Source: Klebsiella pneumoniae (lineage in GTDB: Bacteria > Pseudomonadota > Gammaproteobacteria > Eutrophobiales > Eutrophobiaceae). Taken from it: a stretch of DNA of 64,000 bases. Both the position numbers and the translations under genes were made by a program. The notes below the pieces were generated by a model that worked only from the letters and a program-made list of their open reading frames with translations, searched no databases and had not been told where the DNA came from. Shown here piece after piece: positions 36,876 through 52,208 of the stretch. Position 1 is the stretch's first letter; each line of letters starts with the position of its first letter. The DNA is taken from assembly GCA_945878555.1 (NCBI GenBank), contig CAMDWI010000021.1:1-64000 (forward strand). Reading direction: 5' to 3'.

Positions 36876-36879
<4 letters not shown>
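34843..36879 (+). CDS. Membrane sensor with Cache, HAMP and PAS domains, no output domain
   Basis: 678 residues. Transmembrane helix at about 15-35, periplasmic double-Cache-type domain at about 50-290 ([20 protein letters not shown]), second helix at about 298-318, HAMP (about 320-375), two PAS/PAC domains (about 385-490 and 500-620), then a C-terminal module of about 45 residues: [20 protein letters not shown], then [19 protein letters not shown]. There is no HisKA, HATPase, GGDEF or methyl-accepting domain. It overlaps both neighbours by four bases, so it probably works with the hybrid kinase downstream. Confidence 0.9.
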
Positions 36880-40442
<3,563 letters not shown>

Positions 40443-40451
40443 GATATGCCC

Positions 40452-40532
40452 ATGGGAAACCAACCTGAGACAGTAAAATCTGGCGAAACCGTAACGACGA
40501 TCCTTCTCCCACTTGACATGGTGCGGGAATAG
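40452..40532 (+). CDS. Possible 26-codon small ORF in the signalling operon
   Basis: ATG at 40452 to TAG at 40530-40532, between the hybrid kinase and the MASE3 sensor. The peptide begins MGNQPETVKSGETVTT and ends LLPLDMVRE. It lacks a strong ribosome site and I do not recognise it. Listed because it is the only frame in a 116-base gap inside a tightly packed operon; it may be chance. Confidence 0.2.
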   Translation: MGNQPETVKSGETVTTILLPLDMVRE

Positions 40533-40558
40533 ATTTCACTCTTCGAGAAAAGCCCAAT

Positions 40559-43186
40559 ATGCAATCTACCAAGTATCAGATACTGAAAAGCCTGCACCCG
40601 GCCTACCAGCCGGCGATGAGACGCATTGGTGCTTTCCTGCTGCTGCTTGCGGCCGTGCTATTTCTGGCTTGGCTATCGCCCCCCCAGTTTGATGTCGGTG
40701 GCATCCGTGGTTATTTGCCGCTGCACGCGCTGTTCGAAGTCTCTTCCATCGTCGTCGCCATGCTGGTGTTCGCGGTGGGCTGGAATTCTCATGGCCGAAT
40801 GCTGCCCGGCAACATCACGGTGCTGGCCTGCCTCTTCTTTACAATCGGCTGGCTGGACTTTTCACACACCATCGCCTATCAGGGTATGCCGGAGTTCGTC
40901 ACACCGAACAATGCGGACAAGCAGCTCAATTTCTGGCTGGCCGCGCGTCTGCTGGCGGCGATCGCATTGTTCGTCGTTGCCATCAGGCCCTGGTCTTCGT
41001 TTACCGCCGCCCGAACGCGCTACCTGCTAATGGGCGCTATGGTCGGCTTGACATTATTGATCAATTGGCTGGTGCTGTTTCATCAGGATGCATTGCCGCG
41101 CACCTTCATTCCGGGGGAGGGGCTCACGCCAATGAAGAAAAATCTGGAGTACTTCTCCATCGCACTCAATGTGATCACGGCACTGCTGCTATGGAAAAAG
41201 ATGCGACAGCAACAGCCGTTCAACGTCCCCTTGCTGTTTGGCGCCGTCTGCGTCATGGGAATGGGGGAATTTTTCTTCACGCTCTACACCACCATGACCG
41301 GCGGCTACAACGTGCTGGGTCACCTTTATAAGGTGATCTCCTACTTATTCATCTATCGCGCCATTGTTGTGGAAACGATTGAAGAGCCCTATAAACGGCT
41401 GGCGCAGGCACAGGAGAACCTGGCGGTGGCTGTCAGCGCATCGAACACCGGCTTGTGGAACTGGGACCTGCGCAGCAACAGCGTGACCTATTCACCCGAA
41501 TGGAAAGCGCAGCTCGGTTACCAGGCTGACAAACTTACCGATTCGTATGCGACTTGGGAACGGCTGCTCCACCCCGATGATCTTGTCGTCACCCAAAAAG
41601 CATTACACGACTTTTTGAGTAGCAGCAGGAAGAATTACGAGCGAGAGTTCCGACTGCAGCATCGGGATGGTAGTTACCGCTGGATACTGTCGCGCGGCAA
41701 TAAATTCTTCGATGGCAATGGCGTTGTGACTAACCTGATCGGCTCGCATATCGACATCACTACGCTCAAGGAGAACGAAGCTATTCTGCGGCTGGAGGCA
41801 CAGCGAGCCACTGCGCTACTGGATTTACCCGGATTTGCAGAACAGATGGATGAGAAGAGTTTCATGCAACGCGGCCAGGAGATAGCTGAAAACCTGACCG
41901 GCAGCGAGATTTCATTTATTCATTTCGTCAACAATGGCGGCGAGGAGATCGAACTGGTGGCTTGGTCGCGCCGCACCCTCGAACATTATTGCACTGCTGC
42001 ATACGACTCGCACTATCCGCTGCGCCAGGCGGGTATCTGGGCTGACGCATTGCGCCAGGGCAAGCCGGTCGTGTTTAACGATTACCCGGGGTATCCGCAT
42101 AAACACGGCCTGCCGGAAGGGCATTCACCGTTGCAGCGGCTGATCTCGGTGCCGGTCATCGAGGACGGCAAGGTCGTGATGATGACGGGTGTAGGCAACA
42201 AGCAAACCGACTACACCGACCTTGATATTGAAACCGTGCAACTGATATCCCATGAAATATGGCATATAGTCCAACGGAACCGGATCAAGAACAAGCTTAC
42301 CCGGCTCGGTCGTGCCCTCGACCAGTCCAAAAATGAAATATACCTGCTGGATCCGCAGACCTGGTTGTTCATGGATGCCAATCAGGGTGCATTAGACAAA
42401 GTTGGCTACTCACTGCAAGAGCTGGCGCAAATGACCCCGTTGGACCTGAACCCGGAATTCACGCATGAATCCTATGCGGCATTGCTCGCACCGCTACTCT
42501 CTAAAGAAAAAATCAATATCACGTTCATTACGCTGCATCGATGCAAGGATGGCACGCTTTACCCGATAGAAGTTAATCTTGAATTGACGCACGACGAACC
42601 TCCGATGCTGATGCAGGTCGTGCTGGACATCACCGAGCGCAGGCAGGCGGAACAGGCCGTCCTGGAAGCCTTGAAGCGGGTAGACAGGTTGGCACAGCAT
42701 GTGCCCGGCATGATCTACCAATTCGTTCTCAGGCCAGACGGGTCCTCTCATTTTCCATATTGCAGCAACGGAATTAAGGACATTTATGGCGTACTGCCCG
42801 AGCAGGTCAGCCATGATGCCGAGGCTGTGTTCAAGGCGATCCATCCAGATGACCTCCAGCGGGTAAGTGACAGCATGCAGGTGTCTGCCCGGACGCTCAG
42901 CTCCTGGCATGAGCAATACAGGGTCAACCTTCCGGATGGGCGAACCATCTGGGTTGAAGGCGAGGCCTCACCCGAAGTCGCCCCTGACGGTGGTATCCTC
43001 TGGCATGGCCACATCCGGGATATCACCGAACGCAAGAAGACGGAGTCGCAATTGAATGAACAACTTGACGAACTGCACCGCTGGCAGAAGACGATGCTCG
43101 GGCGCGAGGACCGCATCATCAAAGTGAAGCAGGAGGTCAACGAACTGTTGGCCCAGTCCGGCCAGCCACCGCGCTATGCGGATTAA
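40559..43186 (+). CDS. MASE3 membrane sensor with PAS-GAF-PAS-PAS, no output domain
   Basis: 875 residues. N-terminal integral-membrane MASE3 domain (about 20-275; seven or eight helices, with FFTIGWLDFSHTIAYQGMPE and LWKKMRQQQPFNVPLLFGAV typical). Then PAS/PAC (about 285-400), GAF (about 415-565, GVGNKQTDYTDLDIETVQLI), PAS/PAC (about 575-695) and PAS/PAC (about 705-825). It ends in the same module as the 34843 protein: [20 protein letters not shown], then [20 protein letters not shown]. No kinase or nucleotide cyclase domain. It should feed another protein, possibly the kinase upstream. Confidence 0.9.
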   Translation: MQSTKYQILKSLHPAYQPAMRRIGAFLLLLAAVLFLAWLSPPQFDVGGIRGYLPLHALFEVSSIVVAMLVFAVGWNSHGRMLPGNITVLACLFFTIGWLDFSHTIAYQGMPEFVTPNNADKQLNFWLAARLLAAIALFVVAIRPWSSFTAARTRYLLMGAMVGLTLLINWLVLFHQDALPRTFIPGEGLTPMKKNLEYFSIALNVITALLLWKKMRQQQPFNVPLLFGAVCVMGMGEFFFTLYTTMTGGYNVLGHLYKVISYLFIYRAIVVETIEEPYKRLAQAQENLAVAVSASNTGLWNWDLRSNSVTYSPEWKAQLGYQADKLTDSYATWERLLHPDDLVVTQKALHDFLSSSRKNYEREFRLQHRDGSYRWILSRGNKFFDGNGVVTNLIGSHIDITTLKENEAILRLEAQRATALLDLPGFAEQMDEKSFMQRGQEIAENLTGSEISFIHFVNNGGEEIELVAWSRRTLEHYCTAAYDSHYPLRQAGIWADALRQGKPVVFNDYPGYPHKHGLPEGHSPLQRLISVPVIEDGKVVMMTGVGNKQTDYTDLDIETVQLISHEIWHIVQRNRIKNKLTRLGRALDQSKNEIYLLDPQTWLFMDANQGALDKVGYSLQELAQMTPLDLNPEFTHESYAALLAPLLSKEKINITFITLHRCKDGTLYPIEVNLELTHDEPPMLMQVVLDITERRQAEQAVLEALKRVDRLAQHVPGMIYQFVLRPDGSSHFPYCSNGIKDIYGVLPEQVSHDAEAVFKAIHPDDLQRVSDSMQVSARTLSSWHEQYRVNLPDGRTIWVEGEASPEVAPDGGILWHGHIRDITERKKTESQLNEQLDELHRWQKTMLGREDRIIKVKQEVNELLAQSGQPPRYAD

Positions 43187-43200
43187 ACGTGGGGTGAAAT

Positions 43201-44031
43201 ATGACAGGACATGATATGAGGATAACGCTGTTGTCTCTACTGGCCGGTATGTTGATATTACCCGCACAGGCACAGGATACAGAAAAAAACTTTTATATTG
43301 GTGGGTCATTTGGCTATAGCGATCTTTCAATAAGTGACCCTGCTGCTGATTATCCACCAAACTATTCAATTTATTATCCGGACATACCGGCGATCAGGAC
43401 AGACAGTTATGACGTCGATGACAAGACCACTGGCTGGAGCGTATACGGGGGTTATCTGTTCAGTCGGTTTTTGGGGATTGAAGCCGGGTATACCGATATT
43501 GGAGAGGCTGAAATAAATCAGGATTCACCTTATATCTTTACTTATTCGCTACCAGGCGCATTTATAACCGAGGCGCCGGGATATACAACCCGTTTCGGCT
43601 GGGTAGAAACGCACACGCAGGAATATATTGCCAGAATCCAACCCGGGACCCGCGGTTATCAACTATCCGGTATAGCGCGGTATCCACTTTCAGACAGATT
43701 CAGTCTCTACGGAAAAATGGGGGTTATCAGGTCGGATAATGTGCTGGAGAAACACACTACCATTTCTTATTCAATATTGGCTACCAGTAGCGGTTTCCCG
43801 GATGTATTAATCGTTCCGTTTCCGAGAGATTCAGCCTCAGAATCACATAGCAATACTTCTTTAGATATGACGTTTGGTCTTGGCACTGAATATTATGTCA
43901 CTGAGAATATTGCGATACGCGGTCAATGGCAGCAATACCGTATACGCAACGAATGGGATCAGTACGGAATCCAATTGAAAAACAATATCAATACATACAC
44001 GCTGGGCATGAATTACCGGTTTGGTTTTTAA
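43201..44031 (+). CDS. Outer-membrane beta-barrel protein, paralogue B
   Basis: 276 residues. The start at 43201 gives a 25-residue signal ending LPAQAQ, the same length as in paralogue A; an inner ATG at 43216 is possible. Same barrel strands (FYIGGSFGYSDLSI, SVYGGYLFSRFLGIEAGYTD, FGLGTEYYVTENIAIRGQWQ, terminal TYTLGMNYRFGF), with a longer loop (APGYTTRFGWVETHTQEYIA). It follows the MASE3 sensor by 14 bases, so it may be the last gene of that operon. A stretch at 43372-43421 is nearly identical in DNA to 32818-32870 in paralogue A. Confidence 0.88.
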   Translation: MTGHDMRITLLSLLAGMLILPAQAQDTEKNFYIGGSFGYSDLSISDPAADYPPNYSIYYPDIPAIRTDSYDVDDKTTGWSVYGGYLFSRFLGIEAGYTDIGEAEINQDSPYIFTYSLPGAFITEAPGYTTRFGWVETHTQEYIARIQPGTRGYQLSGIARYPLSDRFSLYGKMGVIRSDNVLEKHTTISYSILATSSGFPDVLIVPFPRDSASESHSNTSLDMTFGLGTEYYVTENIAIRGQWQQYRIRNEWDQYGIQLKNNINTYTLGMNYRFGF

Positions 44032-44196
44032 CGGGTGACATCACCCTTAGTAATTGTATTTACAACAGATTCTCCTTTTACTGCACTGCCACCTCGGATC
44101 AACTGACGCCACTCAGCACTTTCCAAGCATAAATTTTCCCTATCAAAACTATAGAAAATCAGTATTTCAGTATTTGATTTACCGGTTTTAGGATAA

Positions 44197-46449
<2,253 letters not shown>

Positions 46450-46470
46450 TAGCGGTAAACAGAAGTAACA

Positions 46471-46507
46471 AACGGCGGCGTTTAAAAAAACGCCGCCGTT
46501 TTTTTTA
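46471..46507 (+). terminator. Rho-independent terminator of katG
   Basis: AACGGCGGCGTTT (46471-46483), AAAA loop, AAACGCCGCCGTT (46488-46500), then a T-run to 46506. Very strong. It may also end transcription of the convergent ferredoxin gene weakly. Confidence 0.95.
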
Positions 46508-46558
46508 TCAGCGGATAACTCGATGTGTTACCCGTGCGCAGGCGGGGATATTAATCAA

Positions 46559-46879
46559 TTAATACTGTGCAGCCGGTACCCGTACAACCAGACCATCGAG
46601 TGCATCAGTAACCGGTATCTGACAGCTCAGGCGTCCGGTTTCAGAAGGCTCGGCAGCAAATTCGAGCATGTCTTTTTCCAGCTGGGCGGCCGGGGTCAGT
46701 TTGGCGTACCAGTCCTTGTCGACAATCACATGACACGTGGCGCAGCTACAGGCGCCGCCGCATTCAGCGACGATACCCTTGATACCGTTATTCACGGCCG
46801 CCATCATCAGGCTGACGCCATTTTCGGCATTGATTACGGTTTCGGTGCCATCTGCTGAGATGAAGGTGATTTTTGCCAT
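46559..46879 (-). CDS. [2Fe-2S] ferredoxin, adrenodoxin/putidaredoxin type
   Basis: 106 residues. Cluster ligands in AECGGACSCATCHV (C-X5-C-X2-C) and the fourth Cys in GRLSCQIPV. The closing VVRVPAAQY is characteristic of this class. Transfers electrons from an NAD(P)H:ferredoxin reductase to a P450, to Fe-S assembly or to other acceptors. The FAD reductase at 49644 is a candidate partner. Not linked to an isc operon here, so it need not be the housekeeping Fdx. A fragment of a paralogue lies at 33445. Confidence 0.93.
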   Translation of the reverse strand: MAKITFISADGTETVINAENGVSLMMAAVNNGIKGIVAECGGACSCATCHVIVDKDWYAKLTPAAQLEKDMLEFAAEPSETGRLSCQIPVTDALDGLVVRVPAAQY

Positions 46880-46993
46880 GATTACAATATCCTCTTTCCT
46901 GAAAGTCGTTCCGGGCCGGCCAGATGCCAGTCCCGCAAAAACCGCGAATTATACGGAACTATGGGGCAGATTAAAGCAGTTTTTGCCGGGAAG

Positions 46994-47971
46994 CTATGTG
47001 GTCAGCACGATCTTGCCGATATGGGCGCTCGATTCCATCAAGCGGTGCGCGTCTGCTACCTCTGAAAGGGGAAAATGCTTGTAGATCAACGGCCTTACCT
47101 GTCCGCTGGCCAGCAACGGCCAGACCTGTTGCATTAGTTTTGCGGCTATCCTGCGTTTGAACACCACGGGCCGGGCACGCAGCGTAGAGCCGGTCACAAT
47201 CAGGCGTTTACGCATGATCCCGAGCAGGTCGGCCTCGACCTTGTAGCCCTTCAGCGCAGCGATGATGACAATCCGGCCTTCCTCGGCGGCAATACGGATG
47301 TTCCGGTTAAAATAATCCCCCCCGACCATATCGAGGATCAGATTGATACCACGCTTGCCGGTCGCCTGCTGGCAGTATTCAACAAAGTCCTGCTCGCGGT
47401 AGTTGATTACGTGGTCTGCCCCGAGCGCGAGACAGGCCTGGCGTTTGTCCTCACTACCTACTGTTGTAAAAACCGTAGCGCCGAACGCACGGGCCAGCTG
47501 GATGGCCGTAGTGCCGATGCCACTGCTGCCACCGTGGACGAGGAAAGACTCACCCGATTTCAAGCCACCCCGGTCGAACACATTGCTCCACACGGTGAAA
47601 AAGGATTCAGGCAGACCGGCTGCCTCAATGTCAGACAGACCAGCCGGTATCGGCAGACAGGCCCCCGCATCGGCCAGTGTATATTCAGCATAACCCCCAC
47701 CGGTCAGCAGCGCACAGACCCGGTCACCGACTTTTAGATGGTCAATCTTCCCCTTCATCTTCACGATCTCCCCGGCAACTTCTACGCCAGGGATGTCCGA
47801 GGCACCGGCTGGGGGAGGGTAGGCACCCATACGCTGCAAAATATCCAGCCGGTTCACTCCGGCCGCCGCGACCCTGATCAGTACCTGTCCGGCCCGCGGT
47901 TCCGGTACGGCGGTCTCGCGCAGTTCGAGCACTTCCGGCCCGCCGGGTGCGGCTATGTGAATATATTTCAT
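46994..47971 (-). CDS. NAD(P)H:quinone oxidoreductase, zinc-less MDR family (TP53I3/QorA-like)
   Basis: 325 residues. GroES-like N-terminus (VLIRVAAAGVNRLDILQRMG, YPPPAGASDIPGVEVAG), then a Rossmann fold with LVHGGSSGIGTTAIQLARAF. The proline-rich PPPAGASDIPG segment is typical of the PIG3-type quinone reductases. No catalytic zinc ligands. Reduces quinones with NADPH. Divergent from bioA; no operon partner. Confidence 0.9.
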   Translation of the reverse strand: MKYIHIAAPGGPEVLELRETAVPEPRAGQVLIRVAAAGVNRLDILQRMGAYPPPAGASDIPGVEVAGEIVKMKGKIDHLKVGDRVCALLTGGGYAEYTLADAGACLPIPAGLSDIEAAGLPESFFTVWSNVFDRGGLKSGESFLVHGGSSGIGTTAIQLARAFGATVFTTVGSEDKRQACLALGADHVINYREQDFVEYCQQATGKRGINLILDMVGGDYFNRNIRIAAEEGRIVIIAALKGYKVEADLLGIMRKRLIVTGSTLRARPVVFKRRIAAKLMQQVWPLLASGQVRPLIYKHFPLSEVADAHRLMESSAHIGKIVLTT

Positions 47972-48086
47972 TATGTCTCCTCGGCATCATGCACAGGCTA
48001 AAACAACCGGCGGTGTATTGGTCATGCGTTTCAAACAGTAGTAGCATGGCCGGACTATCTGACAGCAGAATCATACTATAAGCCCC

Positions 48087-49382
48087 GTGTCTGAACGACC
48101 CTCGAAATTCCAGGACCTGCTAGAGCGCGACCGTCGTGTGGTGTGGCATCCTTATGCCACGATGATTGATCCGCCACCGGTATACCCGGTCGTCTCGGCC
48201 TCCGGGGTCCGCCTGCAACTGGCCGATGGCCAGCAGCTGATCGACGGGATGTCCTCATGGTGGTGTGCGATACACGGGTATAACCATCCGGTACTGAATG
48301 CGGCGGTGACTGCCCAGCTGGAGTCGATGGCTCATGTGATGTTTGGTGGATTGACGCATGAACCGGCAATCCTGCTGGCGGAACAATTACTCGCACTTGT
48401 ACCGGCCGGGATGGCACAGGTGTTTTTCGCTGATTCCGGGTCGGTCGCGGTCGAGGTCGCGCTGAAGATGGCGGTGCAGTACTGGTATGCACAGGACAAA
48501 CCCTTGAAGCAGAAATTCCTGACCATCCGCAAGGGTTATCACGGCGATACGATCGGTGCGATGTCGGTATGTGACCCTGTCACCGGTATGCACAGCCTGT
48601 TCAGCCAGATGCTGGCGCAACAGTATTTTGCTGATCGTCCCGGTGTGCGGTTTGGCGCGGACTGGAATCCGGATGACATCAACGGATTTGCGGCCTTGCT
48701 CGAACAACATCATTCACAGTTGGCCGCAGTTATCCTTGAGCCCGTTGTACAGGGCGCGGGCGGCATGTGGTTTTACCATCCTGAGTATCTGCGCGAAGTA
48801 CGGCGTTTGTGTGATCATTACGGTGTGTTGCTGATCGCGGATGAAATTGCGACCGGCTTTGGGCGTACCGGTAAATTATTTGCCTGTGAACATGCCAGTG
48901 TCACGCCGGATATCCTGTGTGTGGGCAAGGCCCTGACCGGTGGGTATATGACGCTGGCGGCAACGCTGGCGACACGAGAGATTGCTGAAACGATCTCCGC
49001 CCATGGCAGCGGTGCATTTATGCACGGCCCCACCTTCATGGCGAACCCGCTCGCCTGTGCGGTGGCCGGCGCAAATATTTCGCTGTTGCAGTCCTGGAAC
49101 TGGCAGCAACGGGTTGAGCAGATCGAACAGCAAATGCGGGAGCTACTGGCGCCTTGTCTGCAACATCCTGCTGTGGCGGATGTGCGTGTGCTTGGGGCCA
49201 TCGGTGTGATTGAATTAAAAACACCGGTTGATATGCGCCGCATCACTGCCGCATTTGTCCGCCGGGGCGTCTGGATTCGACCATTCGGCAAACTGGTTTA
49301 CATCATGCCGCCGTATATCATTAGTGATGTTGACCTGGCGACATTGACGCGGGCGATGTGCGAGGTGGTCAAAGACGCTTAA
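48087..49382 (+). CDS. bioA: Adenosylmethionine-8-amino-7-oxononanoate aminotransferase BioA
   Basis: 431 residues from a GTG at 48087. PLP class-III aminotransferase: VVWHPYATM at 19-27, [30 protein letters not shown], the Asp of [15 protein letters not shown] and the Schiff-base Lys in [14 protein letters not shown]. These WHPYATM and SSWW motifs identify BioA within the class. Makes 7,8-diaminopelargonate using S-adenosylmethionine. The other bio genes are not adjacent. Confidence 0.96.
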   Translation: MSERPSKFQDLLERDRRVVWHPYATMIDPPPVYPVVSASGVRLQLADGQQLIDGMSSWWCAIHGYNHPVLNAAVTAQLESMAHVMFGGLTHEPAILLAEQLLALVPAGMAQVFFADSGSVAVEVALKMAVQYWYAQDKPLKQKFLTIRKGYHGDTIGAMSVCDPVTGMHSLFSQMLAQQYFADRPGVRFGADWNPDDINGFAALLEQHHSQLAAVILEPVVQGAGGMWFYHPEYLREVRRLCDHYGVLLIADEIATGFGRTGKLFACEHASVTPDILCVGKALTGGYMTLAATLATREIAETISAHGSGAFMHGPTFMANPLACAVAGANISLLQSWNWQQRVEQIEQQMRELLAPCLQHPAVADVRVLGAIGVIELKTPVDMRRITAAFVRRGVWIRPFGKLVYIMPPYIISDVDLATLTRAMCEVVKDA

Positions 49383-49386
49383 TCTG

Positions 49387-49427
49387 ACTGGATTCCGGAG
49401 AACCGCTGAAGCGGTTTCCGGAATGAC
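49387..49427 (+). repeat. Palindromic element downstream of bioA
   Basis: CTGGATTCCGG...CCGGAATGAC with an inner stem ACCGC/GCGGT; the same CTGGATTCC...GGAATGAC layout as the elements at 20649 and 20714. Two or three degenerate half-copies (TATCCGGAATGAC near 49471, TTTCCGGGATGA near 49525) follow. It may serve as the bioA terminator. Confidence 0.55.
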
Positions 49428-49643
49428 GGGGTGAGATTGGGGTGTGGCGAGCATCGGATTCTTGCAGACAGTATCCGGAATGACTGAGGTGTCACTGGCA
49501 GCGGTATCGGGATGTGTCAGATTGTTTCCGGGATGATCAGGTTGGTCGTACGTTATCCGGTAAACGGGCAGTTACGAATGGAACACGCTCTGTGTAATAA
49601 TACCGGTATTATCAGTTTAAATTTCAGTCAAGGAGCCAGATAA

Positions 49644-50867
49644 ATGAGTCAGACCTGCGTAGTTATTGGAGCCAGTCATGCCGCCGCCGCGTTTGTTACC
49701 GGCCTGCGCCAGGACGGATGGGAAGGCAGGATCCAGGTGATTGGTGATGAGCCCTATATACCCTACCATCGCCCGCCCTTGTCGAAGGCATTGCTGGCCG
49801 GTGAGAAGACACTGGAAGAGATCTACATCCGCCCGCAGGACGTCTATACCAAGGCGAATGTCGAGTTCATGCTCGGGGTGCGCGCTACCCGGATTGACAG
49901 GGCAAACAAAAAGGTCATGCTCGAAAACGGTGTCGGGGTCAGTTATGACAAGCTCGCCTTGATGGTGGGGTCACGTGTACGCAAGGTGAATGTGCCGGGT
50001 CATGATCTCGACGGTATTCATTATCTGCGTGACTTCGCGGATGTGTCGCGTATCAAGACGCATGTAAAACAGGGTGGCAATGCTGTCATTGTCGGCGGTG
50101 GTTATATTGGTCTCGAAGCGGCCGCCGTGTTGAAAAAACTCGGCATGAAGGTGACCGTGCTGGAGATGATGGACCGTGTGTTACAGCGGGTGACCGCGCC
50201 GGAGATCTCCGAATTTTATACCCGGGTGCATACTGAAGAGGGTGTGACCATCCGCTGCAAGGTCGGTGCGACCGGCTTTGAGGGTACGGGCAAGGTCGAA
50301 CGGGTTATCTGTAACGACGGTACCACCCATGCTGCCGATCTCGTCATAATCGGTATCGGTATTATTCCGAATATGGAGATCGCCCAGGAGGCGGGATTAA
50401 AAACTGAAAACGGTATCGTGGTCGATGATCGGGCGCGCACCAGCGATCCGGACATCGTCGCCGCCGGGGATTGCGCCTGGCATTACAATGCGATTTATGA
50501 TCGCTGGCTCCGGCTGGAGTCAGTCCAGAATGCAAACGATCAGGCCCGTATCGCGGCCTCCACCGTTGCCGGACTGGACAAGGCCTACAGTGCATTGCCG
50601 TGGTTCTGGTCAGATCAATATGATCTGAAATTACAGATCGCCGGTCTGAACCAGGGATACGAGCAGGTGATCGTGCGTGGTGATCGCACCGGTAGTCGCA
50701 GCTTTGCAGCCTTTTATGTAAAGAACAATAGCGTTATTGCTGTTGATTCGGTCAACCGTCCCGCCGAGTTCATGGTAGGCAAACGACTGATCACCGAGAA
50801 GGTGGTGATCGACAGCGCCCGGCTTGCCGACGAGTCCGTCAGCATGAAGGACATGATCATCAAATAG
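49644..50867 (+). CDS. FAD-dependent NAD(P)H:ferredoxin/rubredoxin reductase
   Basis: 407 residues. FAD site CVVIGASHAAAAFVTGLR, PYHRPPLSKALLAG, NAD(P) site AVIVGGGYIGLEAAAVLKKL and second FAD motif DPDIVAAGDCAWHYN; C-terminal domain with RLESVQNANDQARIAAS. This is the putidaredoxin reductase/BenD-like family that passes electrons to [2Fe-2S] ferredoxins, so the ferredoxin at 46559 is a plausible partner. An AAGGAG ribosome site precedes the ATG. The reductase gene ends 12 bases before the convergent lipoprotein gene. Confidence 0.92.
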   Translation: MSQTCVVIGASHAAAAFVTGLRQDGWEGRIQVIGDEPYIPYHRPPLSKALLAGEKTLEEIYIRPQDVYTKANVEFMLGVRATRIDRANKKVMLENGVGVSYDKLALMVGSRVRKVNVPGHDLDGIHYLRDFADVSRIKTHVKQGGNAVIVGGGYIGLEAAAVLKKLGMKVTVLEMMDRVLQRVTAPEISEFYTRVHTEEGVTIRCKVGATGFEGTGKVERVICNDGTTHAADLVIIGIGIIPNMEIAQEAGLKTENGIVVDDRARTSDPDIVAAGDCAWHYNAIYDRWLRLESVQNANDQARIAASTVAGLDKAYSALPWFWSDQYDLKLQIAGLNQGYEQVIVRGDRTGSRSFAAFYVKNNSVIAVDSVNRPAEFMVGKRLITEKVVIDSARLADESVSMKDMIIK

Positions 50868-50879
50868 CGATTGGTGCTA

Positions 50880-51545
50880 TCAGGGAGACCGCAGGAAGCG
50901 ACCGATCTGACCGGCCATGTTGCTGCAAGCACTTGACTGGACCCGGGCCAGTAAGGGGATCGGCAGGATGACGGCGGGCATGTAGGACGTGCCCGTGGAT
51001 TCCGTGCTGATCTTGCCCTCAAGATTCAGTTCCTCAAAGTCCCAGATCGTGGCCTCGTAATTGGCCTCATCGTCCCAGGTCGCAAATCCGAAACAGCCAC
51101 CCCCACCCGGACCCACCGTACACGACATCGCACCGGCCTTGTCAGTGGTCTGGGTGTAGCCATCGATCCACACAAAATAACGGATCCGGAATTCTGCCAG
51201 CTTGCCTGCGACCTCCGGCGTCTGGACCAGTCGAGCCAGATTTTGCACATCCATCGGTGCGGTGCTGGATTCGAAATAGGGGTACATGCTGTCGAGGAAC
51301 TCGCGTTCGGGAATGATATTAACGCCGCGGAGTCGACCCTTTAATGATTGCCCGACGCAATCGATAAAATCAATTTCGGTCTCGTAACTGGCGTTGTTAC
51401 GACGGCCGAGCACGACTATCGACTCACCTTCGATGATGCTGGTGGATAAGTTTTCACGGTATTCATCCACGATGGTCGAGCTTTTGCAACCGCCGAGGAC
51501 CAGCAGCACCAGCAGTAACGCCAGGGGGAAGTACAGGCCTAGCAC
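50880..51545 (-). CDS. Lipoprotein of the TolQ-VWA operon, last gene
   Basis: 221 residues from a GTG at 51545 that overlaps the upstream stop (GTGCTAG); an ATG at 51587 would overlap more. Signal LYFPLALLLVLLVLGGC with lipobox LGGC. The mature region has GESIVVLGRRNN, NIIPEREFLDSMYPYFESS and IRYFVWIDGYTQTTDKAGAM, and a Gly-rich GPGGGGCFGFATWDDEANYE with a Cys. No known family. Position at the end of the operon suggests an accessory outer-membrane component. Confidence 0.8.
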   Translation of the reverse strand: MLGLYFPLALLLVLLVLGGCKSSTIVDEYRENLSTSIIEGESIVVLGRRNNASYETEIDFIDCVGQSLKGRLRGVNIIPEREFLDSMYPYFESSTAPMDVQNLARLVQTPEVAGKLAEFRIRYFVWIDGYTQTTDKAGAMSCTVGPGGGGCFGFATWDDEANYEATIWDFEELNLEGKISTESTGTSYMPAVILPIPLLARVQSSACSNMAGQIGRFLRSP

Positions 51546-52171
51546 AGATGTTTGTATTCCGTGCAATTGATCTTGCCGGACAGCCATTCTCGCATGCCCG
51601 GTGCCTTGCGAAAATCCAGTACAAACCGCGCACCGATATCACGCAGTGCCAGATTGATGGCCTCGTTCAGGCCCTCCTCCTTGCTGGTAAACATCGCGGT
51701 CGGACTTTTGCCATAACCGGTCAGTTGCCATTCGCTGATGATTTTTCCGCCGGGCTCATACAGTTTGATACCGTATTTAATCCAGGCCTCATACATGTCC
51801 GAGTGGGTCTCCTGCGGCAGGGCAAGCTGGGTGTCCATCACCTCGGGTTCCAGCACCAGATCGGCCACGGTACCGTCCTTGCCGACAGGGGCGACCGTCT
51901 GAAACATCGACGGTAATATCTGTTCGAACAAGGCAATGCGCGGTTGCCGGTAATCTATCGACCAGCTCTTGCGGGCCTTACTGTCTTCCTTATAGATGTA
52001 TTCGCGGAAGTTATCCGGGTAATTCACAGCCAGCGTCAGGGGAAAGCGGGTGGCGAGCGGTGTGGGTAGCTTGCCTTCAACCTGCAGATTGATCCCGGAC
52101 GCGCAGCCACCCGCCAGTATCAGCAAAAAGCAGAGCAACACGCGGGTAATATGCCGGCAGATTTTGAACAT
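51539..52171 (-). CDS. Lipoprotein of the TolQ-VWA operon
   Basis: 210 residues from the ATG at 52171; a GTG at 52186 is alternative. Signal peptide HITRVLLCFLLILAGGC with lipobox AGGC. The mature part shows FPLTLAVNYPDNFREYIYKE, then ADLVLEPEVMDTQLALPQET, YGIKLYEPGGKIISEWQLTG and SKEEGLNEAINLALRDIGAR. That last pattern resembles LpoB/YajI-type or DUF-type lipoproteins that measure 'lipoprotein plus GNA1162-like' domains, but I cannot assign one. Overlaps the next gene by seven bases. Confidence 0.8.
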   Translation of the reverse strand: MFKICRHITRVLLCFLLILAGGCASGINLQVEGKLPTPLATRFPLTLAVNYPDNFREYIYKEDSKARKSWSIDYRQPRIALFEQILPSMFQTVAPVGKDGTVADLVLEPEVMDTQLALPQETHSDMYEAWIKYGIKLYEPGGKIISEWQLTGYGKSPTAMFTSKEEGLNEAINLALRDIGARFVLDFRKAPGMREWLSGKINCTEYKHLC

Positions 52172-52208
52172 GCTGTACGATCTCACATCCGGGAATGAGA
52201 TAGACAGA